Source: Amaranthus tricolor
Lineage: Eukaryota > Streptophyta > Magnoliopsida > Caryophyllales > Amaranthaceae
Length of the DNA stretch: 64,000 nucleotides
Direction: 5' to 3'
NCBI RefSeq assembly: GCF_026212465.1
Contig: NC_080059.1
Span: forward strand, 12,376,829 to 12,440,828
Part shown: positions 47,870 to 60,600 of the stretch, piece by piece
Layout: each line of letters begins with the position of its first letter
Position numbering within the stretch: position 1 is the first letter of the stretch
Made by a program: the position numbers and the translations under genes
The notes under the pieces: generated by a model
The model's input: only the letters and a program-made list of their open reading frames with translations
Database searches by the model: none
Told to the model about the DNA's origin: nothing

Positions 47870-48610
47870 ATGGAAAACAACCCGCAGCAGGAGCAGCAAA
47901 AACAGAAGCCAGATGAAGCAAAAACAAAAATGGAGGTAATAGTAATGCCTTATCATGGGCAAGGTCACTTAAACGCCATGCTCCAATTCGCCAAACGTTT
48001 AGCTTGGAAAGCCAATGGTTCAATCCACATAACTCTCGCTACTACTCTTTCTACATCTCAAAAGATGATCAAATCAACTTCCGGTACAAAAATGGAACAA
48101 TTTTTAACAACACAGATCATCTATGATGATACTAATGATACCCAACTCAATTTCTTGACTCGGATGAAAAAATTCGAAACCGAAGCAACCCATCAACTGA
48201 CCCGTGTCCTTTTAACTAATCCTACCCCAAGTTTGTTGGTGTATGATGCTAATTTGCCATGGGCGTTGGATATTGCTAAGCAATATGGGATATTGGCGGC
48301 TGCGTTTTTTACTCAAGCTTGTGCTTATGTGACGTCGTTTTATCCATTGTTTGTGGAAGAGTATAAGGATGATGTTGATCATCCTGTTATTGCTGCTGCT
48401 AATCGAAATTGTTTGGATCATTTGTCTATAAAGGTGCCCAAACCGGAGGAGCTTGAAACAGGATTACCCAATATTCAGGTCAACAATCCTGATTCTGATT
48501 CTAACAAGAAATCCATTCATCCAATTATTCGGATGGTCATTTCTCATATGAAGAATATCCATCTAGCTGATTGGGTTCTTTTCAATTCATTTGATTATCT
48601 TGAGGATGAG
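47870..48610 (+). CDS. UGT exon 1 (acceptor-binding lobe)
   Basis: Encodes residues 1-247, ending FNSFDYLEDE|GTTAGT, phase 0. The open frame running on to 48652 is intron read-through (Phe-rich). Confidence 0.92.
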
Positions 48611-51600
48611 GTTAGTTTTTCCTTTTTCTTTTTTTTTCTTTCAAATCTTTAATTTTAGTTTTGCTTAATTTGTTGGTTCTCTTGTGAAGAAAAGGGAATT
48701 TATTGACTGGATAATTTATTACATGGTTTAGTTAAATAAGAGTAATTGAATTTTTTGTTTTAATTGCTTCTGATATGTTCATGATTCAGGAGTTTAATTT
48801 ACTTAAGATCCCTAGCTAATTTAATGGTATCTAGTGCTTCTTTCCTGATAGTACATTCATCCTTTGGCTTTAGATTACAATTAGTCAGTCAAAATTGTTC
48901 CTATCTGGAACAGAATATAATCAAGAGTTTACTAAGCTTGTTAGAGCAAAAGATTAAGATAGAGGATCATGATTCATGAGGGTGTATAGTGAGAGTTGCT
49001 AGGGAGGGGTTTGTCTTTGCTATCTTGGTGTAAGACCACTCTAAATGAATAAATTTCAAATGCACAATGATCTTTCACTTGGAGGAACTTGGTAAGGTTT
49101 ATTTATGGCGCGAAGCTTTAATAAATATTCTTAAATGCAAGAATAAATGCAATAACATTAAATGCTTGTTCACAAATAATTGATATTGAGTAGCAATAAA
49201 TGAGTTAGAGAGTAAAATGTAAAGTACTTTGATGGCGGAGATTCTTTAAGTATTTTATGAAACGATTGACTTCAAGCAAATGGAAACCCTAATTAGTATG
49301 AATGCCTTTATTAACCTTTGTGTGTACCGTTGGTTTATCCTCTGCAATCCCACAACTTTTTATTTGCTTTAGTAGTAGTGCCAGTTGGGCTTTGTGACGT
49401 GGTAGCTTCCTGTTGGGCGTGGGTTAGTGCATTTTGTGTAAAGTTTCCCTTTTTTCAATTTGTGGAAGCTTATCTACTTTATCAAATAAGTAACATTTCA
49501 TTTCATGCATAACATTACACTTACGCAATATTGTTTCTTTGCTGCCATACATTTAATGTTATTTTCTTTAGGAGATTTAGGAAGAATTAGGTACTAAATC
49601 ATTGAATCCTAATTCAAACACATAAAATTACCATCTAATTAGAAAATTGTTTTTAGATGAGGTTATTATGTCATAAGTCAGTATAATTGTGGTTGGGATG
49701 ATCATTGATCATGTATGACAACACCAAAAATAACATTATTAGGAAAACATTTTCTTCCACTTCAATGTACGCAAACCATGGTAGGGAAAACTGCAGATAA
49801 AAAACTAACAAATATATTTCAGATGTAACATGTGCTAGGGATTTAAAGAAACAAAGTCAATAAAGCATGATATATTTCCACCATATAACGAGTATAATCA
49901 ACACAACAGCGAACTTGACTATATATTAAAAATTCAAATTAAGTAGAAAATATGAAATAAAGATCAATTAAGATAGATGAATGAATTGGCCGACAACTGA
50001 CTTCTTGTCAAGGTTAATTGTATTTGTTTTTCAGCTAGACCATTACGTGATTTTAGATTTTTCATGTTCAAAAAACAAAAAAATAAATAAATTACAAGCA
50101 TGATTTTGTTTCTAAGCACCCTGGAACATAGTGCTCTTTCATCAATTTAGGCGGGATTGGAGTGGGATGTATACCAGCTTTTTTGCTTGTGATAATGGGG
50201 AGGTTGTTCGTATAGACCTAATAGGAGGAATAATCGAAATGAGCTTAATATAGGAAACACCTTTCGTAATCAAATCCTTGTATGATTTCTAAAGGTTTAG
50301 ACAATAAAAGGATATACTATTATAGTAGGTTAAATTCTATCAGGATCCGCGAAGCTTTTTTCTTATTTTTGAACAAGCAAACACAACAGTGAGCATAAAA
50401 CGACATCTAATTATGCTTTAGATGTAACCATATATTTGTTGGGTCTTTGTATGCCAATAGAAATACTATCTACTTTATCATGTACATGAGTACATCAAAG
50501 AATAATGAAGCAATGTCAGTTGCTACATTGGTTCAAGTAAAGATTCATGTATTTAAACATTTGATTTCTAGGACTGGGAACTTGACTAACCCCACTTCTA
50601 ACTCTGGGAATTGTATTATAACTAAGTAATTAATTCAAGCAAATTCTAAACTCACATTCTGTTATGTAAAATTGGTTCTTGACTCTTTTGTAAAATCCAA
50701 ATGTCTCAAAAGAACGTCTTCTTGAGCTATTTGTTGTTTTGTTAAAAATAAAAAAGCATTTTCCCAAATGTAAAAGGAATATATATGGAAGGCAATGTAA
50801 CATAAAATGTAAGTTTATAACAAGGTATGTATGTTCGATAGGATTTTACAGGTGTCTTATGTGTGTCGATCAGGCTATGATGATGTCTTTGAAGAAGGTA
50901 ATAGTGAATTTAGGTTTAGGTTTTGCATACTATTTGTATTTCATACTTTAACTTTATGTACAATGAAAGCTCTTATATATAACATAACATGGAAAAACAA
51001 AATGTCCTATTATAATGAATCTAAGGAGACTAATAGAAATAATAACCAATTTCCTGTGAAGACTTATTCTAGTGTCCTAAACTCCCTCTCAAATTGAGTG
51101 GTAAGATCTTGAACAACCAACTTGCATAAAACTTTTTCAAAGGTTTCAAATGCTACAACTTTTGTAAGGATGCCACCAAGTTGATCTTTTGATTTCACAA
51201 AAGGAAGATTAATAATCTTGTGCACAAATTTTTCCTTTTTAAAGTGCCGATCAATTTCTACGTGTTTTGTTCGATCATATTGGACAGGTTACTCTGAAAT
51301 TCTAATAATGGAAAAGTTATCATAGTATAGGTTGCATGCCTTTTCTTGTGGAAAACCAATTTCATTCATTAACTTTCTTATCCATATAATTTTTTTTATT
51401 CCCTTAACAATTCCTCTGATTTTTGTTTTTACACTAGACAAGGCTACTACCTTCCTTTGCTTTTCCATGTAATCAAATTTCCTCTGATTGATTTAAGGTA
51501 TCCAAAGGTTGATTTTTTTCCATCTCGATCACCAGCTTAATCTTTATTAACGTATGCAATGATGTCTAAGTGTTCATTCTTTCTCAACACAATGCCCCTC

Positions 51601-54600
51601 TGACTTGTTCATTTAAGATATCTCAAAATTCCTATAAGAACATCCTTATGATGTGTTTGTGACATATGCATAAATCTGCTAACAATTTTAACTGCATAAG
51701 CAATGTTTGGTCTAGTATGAGAAAGGTAAATTAATTTCCTTACCATTCTTTATTTCTCTGAGAAATGAAAATGCCCTAGTTATATCTGAGAACTTCAATG
51801 CCAAGAACATAATTTAGTCTTTCAAGATGTTTCATTTCAAATAAATAAAATATATTCTTTTTCTGTTGAATTATCTCTTCTTTGTCATCTCCTATTATTA
51901 TCATGTCATCCACATAATAATCAAAAGTAAATTTCTTCATTGCTATAGTGAATTTTTCGAACCAAGTTATAGGAGACTATTTAAGGCCATACAAAGCCTT
52001 TTAAGCCTACATCCTCACCATTTGCAAAAACCTTGAGTAAACGCAAGAGGAGCTTCAATGTACACTTTTTTTTTATTTCCCCATGGAGAAAGAAATTTTT
52101 AACGTGAAACTGATGCAATGGGAGTCTTTATTGGTAGCTATAAAGAATAAAACTCGAATAGTATCAATCTTTGTTACAGGAGATAAAGTTTATAAATAGT
52201 TAACTCTATAGCTACTAGACGAGTCTTATATCTTTCAATTGTACCATTCGGCTTATATCTAATTATAAACACCCATCTAGACCAACAATCTTCTTTCATA
52301 TTGGCAAGACACATTTTTACCAAGATTTGTTCTTTTGGAGAGTAGTGAATTCATCTTAATGGTAGCTATACATTTTGCATTACCCAAAGCTTTTTTCTTT
52401 TTGGTGTTTTAGGAACTTCTAAAGTTTATAGAGCATAATTTAAAGCCATAGTAGTTTGTGATAAGTTCCCCGTATTTAGCAAACTCACGAAATACCTTAA
52501 CCGTTGGGCCACTTGTATTTGAAGGGTCAACCCCGTTAATATTTTAAATGGGTTGGGCTTTTAGCGGTTCGACCTATAAAAGAAACTTAGTTGGTCAAGG
52601 CGGGCTTTTAATGGGTCACCTCTTTGATGATAAAGATTTTTTGGTTTGCCGTGGTAACAACTGTATCGGAGACAAAATAATAGCCATAATAGAACATAAA
52701 AATGTAACAAAATAATTATTGGCTATAGTGATGCAATGGGCAAACAGTTATGTTGTTGTATGCTTACTCTTAATACCAAAGTTTTGCCGTCACTAATCCT
52801 TGATCAAACAATTTTCTGTGAAACATCCTAGACACTACACTAGTATAGTGGTAGTAGGGGATCAAACCACGAAGAAAGGAGAAGCTGGACTCTAACTCTT
52901 GATATAGAAGTGTTTATAAGATTGGGTGTATAAATATAAACTAATTAGCAAGAATAACAAAGCAAGATGAAGCAAGCAAGATAAACGGGGATAGATTAGG
53001 TCCACCCTAGGTAGGTAGGCTTTGACAAAAGATGAACTACGTCAAGGGAGATCAAACAATGACTAATCATGACACTCAAGATAACGATAGGAAGTCGGTG
53101 GTCCCAAAAACCACACAAACGACCTATGATCGCCTTATGTCTCCCTGTGGCAGGACACGATTCATATCGAATGTCGATGAACAAACATCATTAACCTCAC
53201 CCTAATCCTAAACAATGAAAAACATAACCTTTCTAGAATTTCACTAATCTAACCCCTAAGGAAACTACCCACCACATTTAAACTAACTAAATCAAAGCAG
53301 TAAATAAAGTAATGAAACCTAACATGATGAACATATAATGTAACCGACAAGAAAGAAACAATGAAAGCATAAGGTATTGAAAGCAATAACTATTGTATCA
53401 AAGCATTAAGAGAAGCAATAACAATAATGAAAGCAACAAAAGTAATGAATGCAGTAACAAAATCAATAAATGAACTTTAAAACAATAAATGAAATGAAAA
53501 TTTACAATCAAAGGAAATGCTTCAAATGAAATGAAAAGATTCTTTAACAAAGCTTGAAATGAAATACATAGAGTACAGAATTTGCAATGTAACGATTGAA
53601 AGCAATAAATGAAAGCTTAAAGAAAAACTTATAGGAAAGCTTAAAGTTAATCTAGGGCATAAACTAAAGGAAGCATTAAAGATGATGCCCAAAGGTTTAG
53701 ATATAATAGGCATAAGTGTTTCTATAGATTAATGGAGTATTTATCGCCTAAGAACAAAGGGGTTAAAATTCCTTTGATAGCCATAAAGTATGGCTTGAAG
53801 AGAAATTAAATTTTGCGGATCTATAGCTCTATTTGCTTGAATAGAGGGTGCATTCGACCGAAGCTTGAGCTAGGTCTAGTTTTGAAGCTCAGCACACAGC
53901 TATATTCGACTGAAATTGAAATGGGTTTCGTCGAAGTTGTGGCCATTCAACTGAATTGTGTCTTGCTTCGCCCAAAATAGAAATCTCACAAAATCGTCCC
54001 AGCAGCTGTGTTCTTCCAAATGTTAAGTGGCTTCGCCCAAAGTAAATCCATTCGCCTGAATGCGACTTCTGGTTTACCCATTCCAGAAACTCAAGGAAGG
54101 TTTCCAAGTGTTGTTGCTCCATTTAAGCGAATTGGAGTGGATTTGGCCGAAGCTATATGAATTCGACCAAATGGATCTTCCTTCACCTATTACAACAATA
54201 TCAAATGTATCTCTGAGGCATCAAGCTAAGGGCTTTCGAACTTATTCGTGGCTTCCAGGAAAGTCTCAGTTTGCGTGCCAAAGCCTTAAACACATAGAAA
54301 TTGACCTGATTGTCTTTTCAAACACCTGAAATAACAACAATATAACTCGAAAACAAAAATAAGGTAAAATCACACCTAATGTGCATCTTATCATTTGAAA
54401 AACTCGAGACTTGACACAGTAAAGGAGTCGTAAACGTGCTTATAAATGAGCACATCAACTCTATATAAGAGATCATGTGGTTCTCATTACAAAAGATATT
54501 ATAAGGATGTTATTTTTCCATGACCCGACCCGACTAATAATAAAATTGACCTGTTCTGCCCCGACTCACCTTATTGAATACCTCTAGCTGGTACATTAGA

Positions 54601-57600
54601 CTCAATGAAGGATTTTTTTTTTTTTCTTTTCTACTACCTCATTTTGTTGAGGTGTGTCCCAACAAGTAGTTTGGTGAATAAGACCATGGTTTTGAATGAA
54701 TTGTTTCATGTCAAGGTGTTGTAAGACTACCTACAACCTAGGGGAACTTTCGAAGGAAAAAGGGAATTTCTTTTGTTGTGTTTTTAAATCTAAATTTTCG
54801 ACAATAAGAAAAGAAAGATAGGTTTGGCTAAAACTGCAAACTAACTAAATAGGTAAATTAGCAACTAAGGAGGTTTTTAAGACATAAGTGTAATCAGCAA
54901 TCACACCAAGCATAAGAGTTTTCTACAAATGCAGTTCAAATCCAAAAATAACATAAACAATAAAGGTTTAAAATTCAAAATCTCGGTTTTTTATCTCTTA
55001 TATTGAAAAACTCACTTTATATGAAATACATCTTGAACTATTTATAAGCAAAGAAAGCTAAGGAAAAGAACTTAGAATTTCTTCTAGAGCACATAGGTTC
55101 CGATTGCTGCTTGCGGTTGATCTTCGATCATTATTGCCGCTAGTTTATACCCCATGATTCTATAATCTTATGTAACCTCCTAGTTACATTACTCTTTTAC
55201 TAGCAAAGTTAAGTAACTTCATAGTTCCATTATCCCATTACTAAAGAAGTTAAGTAAATTATGTAACTTCCTTAACAATCTTTGTAACTTCCTAAGTCTA
55301 TAACATCACTATTTTAGGAGTTAAATAGCTTCTTATTAACACTAATTAAATTAGATTTTACAAAGGATTTTTTGTGGAAAATTGATTAGGAAATAATGGG
55401 AAGTTGCCAAATTGATAAGCAAATTAATCAGCTCTTTTCGGTCGACTTCCTTGCTTTATTTCACTTGCTTCTTGGTCAGATGTTACTTGCTTTATGTTCC
55501 ATATGCTAATCAAATAAATCTATAAGAGTTTAATTTATTACAAACCAACTTATACAAAACACGCACAACTAGAATCTAAACATGTACACTTGACTAAAAT
55601 TTAAACTCATGACTTGGAAAAATACACACGACATACATAAAAAAAATACTAACACGTCCTAAACAATCTAAGGTTTCAAAAACTAAAAATAAAGCGTAAT
55701 TAAACCACGGGGACAAAATTGTTTAGTCGCAGATACTTTTGAAGGATGAACTAGCAATGCAAATAAGATTGAATGATGGCCAGATATAACCCACACAAAA
55801 GCTTCCCTTATATGATCTTGTTAATGTCTTTGGATAAAACAAGCCTTGAATTAAAATTCCTCCCAATTTTGAAATATATATGGACCTTTATTTGCTACAG
55901 AAGGTATATGTATTCCCTCTATTCTCTGACCTAAGAATCTTGATGTGTGTTTTAAGTTGAGTAGTCAACATTGTATAGAATAAAAAATACACATTAATAA
56001 CCTCATATTTATGTTTTAAAAAACCCTAACCCTTTCTAATGCAATCATGAACAAACGGGACATAATAAGAAAAACCATGTGTACCAAGTTCAAGAGTAGG
56101 CTCTAAATGTAAAAATGAATTAAAATATATGGCTTAGTAACATGAGTGGAGCTAGGGTAATAGGAGTTTTTATGACTTTTTTTTCCAGAACACGATCTTC
56201 AAGAAAAACCATGTGCAAGCATTGCGCTACCATGATAGATCTTTTCATCAAGATAATACAACCAATCTTTGTACCACGCCCAATTATTTCTTCTGTTTAA
56301 GAATCTTCAAAAATACAACCATAAAAAAAACATTAGAGCAATACAAATAAGTTCTTTAGTCAACTGACTAATTGAAAAGCGCTTGTGAGATGATTTTGGA
56401 ATTATGAGATAATTTTTTAAATGAAGGTTAGATGTCACTTCAACAATCCCTGCACTTTCAACATCAATAATTTCACTATTAGTAGTTGAATATGAATTCT
56501 TTGTGTAGGTGTAAAAGTTTGTATATCTTTTGGTTTATAAGTCATTGTATTTATTGCCCCAATATCAAAGATCCATATGGTAGATATAATAACGCAAGAT
56601 AACTCATAACTTATTATGTTTGAGTTTGGGCAAAGAAAAAAAATTGTGGGTTTGTGGGAATTTTGGGTTGGTGTAAACTTTTTGTGGGTTCATGATTTTG
56701 GGTCTTGGGTTTTTATGAGTATATAGGGATTTTTATTTGGTCATGATTTTGGGTCATGCAGATTCTAGAAACTTGTAGGTTTTACAAGATATGTTGGATT
56801 TTTGTTGGTTGTGGGTTTTGACCCTTTTTTCCCTCTCTCTCCTTGTTTTTTTCTCTCTTCCACCATATTTTAATGGGATGATGGAACGTTGAGTTACAGT
56901 TTTATGGTTAGTGTGGGATCAATCATGATTTTACACATCCTTCTCCCATTAATAGTCATGTTCATAGTGTCTAGCCAATTTGTATTTTTGATATTCCTGG
57001 ATCTTGTAGGTATTATGTTTATTTAGTCAAAAAGTCCTAATTTTGGTGATATTTTGGTTACTTGAATCGATTTATTGGTGTTGAACTATTTAGGTTGCAA
57101 CAATTTAAGATTTTGAAAAGAACAATAATCAATCATTTTCATCTTTAAATGGGTTTTTTTGAAGAAAAAGAATTTGGAAAAGGAAAAATTTTTAGAATAA
57201 TTTAACCTTTCATGATTTTTCAACAATAATTCCACCTATCATTTAAACATAATTAAGAAAAACAAAATATCCTATTATGATGGATCTAAAGAGACCAATG
57301 CAAATAATAACCAATTTCCTGTGAAGAGTTATTCAGCTTTCCCACACCCCCACAAGTTGAGTGGTAGGATCTTGAACACCTAACATGCGTAGAGATTTTT
57401 CAAATGTTTTAGATGCAAGAGCTTTTGTAAGATGTCATCAGGTTGATCTTTTGATTCCACATAACAAAGATTAATAGTCTTGCGCTCAAGTTTTTTCTTT
57501 ATAAAGTGTCGATCAACCTGCATATTTTGTTTGTTCATGTTGGACATGATTCTCTGAGATGATAATAACTGCTTTGTTATCACAGTATAAGTTGCATGCT

Positions 57601-60600
57601 TTTTCTTGTGGAAAATCAAGTTCATTCATTAACTTCCTTATCCATAAAATATATGTTATTCTCTTAGAAAATCCTATGAATTTTGCTTCTGCATTAGACA
57701 AGGCCACTATCTTCTGCTTCTCACTTTTCTTAGGTAATCGAATTTCCTCTAACTAAAGTAAAGTACCTAGAGGTTAATTTTCTTCCATCTCAATCTCCAG
57801 CTTAATATGCATTTGCGTTTGCAATGAGGTCAAAGAGTCCTTTCTAAACACATTGCCCTTCCCACATCTTCTTTTCATATGGTTGTTTGTGGCATATGCT
57901 ATAAATCTGCTCACTATTTTAATTGCATAAGCAATGACTTGTCTAGTATGGAAAAGGTGAATTAATCTCCTTGCCATTATATAATATTTCCTTCTATCAA
58001 CCAGTTCAACACTTTCAATAATCTGCAGCATATGGTTAGCCATGGTTGGAAGCTCCACAGATTTACAGTCTATCATCTCTCCGTCAACATAAAGATTAAG
58101 GATGTACTTTTTCTGAGAAATGAAAATGTCTTGGTTAGATTTGAGAACTTCAATCCCGAGAAAAAAATTATGCCTTTTAAGATCTTTCATTTCAAATACC
58201 TAAAATGTTTTCATTTTAAGTTCACCAATCTCTTCTTTGTCATCTCTAGTTATGATCATGTCATTTACATGAAGAATCAAACATGTGAGCAAGTTTCCTC
58301 TCTTCTTGAAAAACAAAGTATAGTCTGAGTTACTTTAATGATACTCAAATTTATTCATTGCTATAGTGAATTTTCCAAACCAAGCTCTAAGAGACTATTT
58401 AAGGCCATACAAGGCCGTGTTTAGCCTACATCCTTTAGCATTTGCGAAACATTAAGTAAATCTAGGAGGAGCTTCAATATAGACTTATTCTTTGATCTTC
58501 ACATGGCAAACGACATTTTTAACATGAAACTGATGCAAGGCCCGTCTTTATTGGCAACTAAAGAGAATAAAACCCGGATAATATCAATCTTTGCTACAGG
58601 AGAGAAAGTTTCTTATTAGTCAACTCTATAAGTCTTGGTGTATACTTTTGAACTAGCAAGGGAAGGAAATAAATGTTTTAAATACCCTATTAATGGATAA
58701 CCTAGACGTCATCCATGGTTGTTGCTCGTTGGACCAATGTGCAATCGTTGTGCTACCTTGATGGATCTCTTCATCAACATAAATACAACCCTTTTATTTT
58801 CAATACAATACAAGTTAAAACCATGATTTCCTCTATCTAAGCATCTTAAGCATCCTGGACAATACAACCATTAAAAAACATTTGAAATGTACAATTAAAT
58901 TTTTTAATCAGTTGATTAACTAAAATGAGTTGACCAGATAATTTTGGAATCATGAGATAAATTTTTGAACGGGGGTTAAATGAAAGTTCAACAATCCCTG
59001 CACTTTAAACATCAAAGATTTCACAATTAGCATTTTGAATATGAGTTCTTTGTGTAGGTATAAATGTTTGTATGTATTTTTGGTGATATCTCGGTTATTT
59101 GAATCAATTTATTGGTGTTGATCCATTTTGGTCGCAGTAATTTGAGATTTTGAAAAGAACAATTTTCAATCTTTTCCATCTTTAAATAGATTTTTTTGGA
59201 ACATAATGAATTCAAAAAAGGGTTTTTTTTACCGTTCACTGTAAAATACCACCGACTTTTGTTACCAATGTGATGCGAAATTTATATTTATGTTATGAAT
59301 AGTATTTTATTTCATACTTAAACTTTATATACAATGGAAGATCTTATGTATAACATAACTAGGAAAAACAAAGTATTTTAATATAATGAATTTAAGGAGA
59401 CTAATACAAATGATAACAAATTTCCTAAGAAGACTTATTATATTTTCCTACAATCTTGTTTCCTGTCTGAGAAACATTGCCTTGAAGAAAGGAAAAAAGA
59501 CCTAATAAAAACATAAACAAGGTATCATTATCATCATAATGCATGAATACATAGTTAATATTAATAACATGAGTTATTACTCAAGAAAATAATTACATTT
59601 TCATAACAATATATTGCACACTGAATTTAGGTTAAAGAAAGTATGTAAGGAGTCAATATCAAGCTAGAGAGAAGATAACCAAAGAGAAGGAACACAATCT
59701 TTTCAAATACTAAAAATAAATGGAGAAGGAGAATTCATGTGGACGAACACTAGAAATGATTTATTGTTTAATATAGTCGACCCCAATCTTTTGGGTTCAA
59801 GGTTTTCATATTGTTATTGTATTTAATTTTGTTTAATAGACCAGAGTTGTATTTGGTGTTTATGCTTAAGTTTTAAATTTCTTCAGATATGATTAACTAT
59901 GCAGGTTGTTAAGTGGATGTCAAATATATGGCCAGTAATGACTGTAGGACCCACAATACCATCTGTATACCTTGATAAGCGTGTCGAATATGATGTTGAC
60001 TATGGGTTTAACATGTATAAGGTGAATAATGAATCTTGTATGAGCTGGTTAAATGCACAACATGTTGCCTCTGTTGTTTATGTTTCATTTGGTAGTGCTG
60101 CTAGTTTGAGCGTAGAGCAAATTTTGGAAATAGCTGAGGCCTTGAAGCAGATACCAAACAATTTCTTATGGGTGGTTAGAGAAACTGAGCAGAAAAAACT
60201 CCCTAAAGATTTCATTAGTGAAACATCAGAAAAAGGTTTGGTATTGTCTTGGTGCCCTCAATTAGATGTCTTGGCACATGAAGCAGTTGGATGTTTCATT
60301 ACTCATTGTGGTTGGAATTCGACAATTGAAGCACTGAGCTTTGGGGTTCCAATGTTGGCAATGCCACAGTTCATGGACCAAATGGTCGATGCTCATTTTG
60401 TTGATCAAGTTTGGGGTGTTGGAATTAAACCCAAGGAAAATGAAAACAAATTAGTTACCTGCGATGAAATCAAGCATTGCCTCGAGGAAATAATGCATGG
60501 ACAGAGAGCAGGGAAAATCAAAGAGAATGTGAAAAAGTGGAAATCCTTAGCTATAGAGGCAGTGAACGTTGGAGGCAGTTCAGATAAGAACATTGATGAG

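Larger units (their letters stand above)
50900..59452 (-). mobile_element. Tandem Copia array inside the UGT intron (LTR-internal-LTR-internal-LTR)
   Basis: Three related LTR sequences (about 50900-51081, 57240-57352, 59269-59452) alternate with two minus-strand internal regions. Copy 1 has RNase H/RT at 51082-52470, an integrase shard at about 54600-54715 and GAG-pre/protease at 56160-56620. Copy 2 has RNase H/RT at 57353-58620 and GAG-pre/protease at 58700-59110. Copy 1 is split by a roughly 2.1-kb insertion (52470-54600). All frames are decayed. It is opposite in sense to the UGT gene. Flanking target duplication was not found. The family is the same as the Copia remnants at 38375-39180 and 39900-42022. 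Confidence 0.75.

Noticed and set aside
52490..54590. GGGTTGGGC words at 52500-52620 and GACCCGACCCGAC at 54523 as the two ends of one hAT element
   Set aside because: The two ends lie in the same orientation and are not inverted, and no 8-bp duplication was found; they are probably separate fragments.
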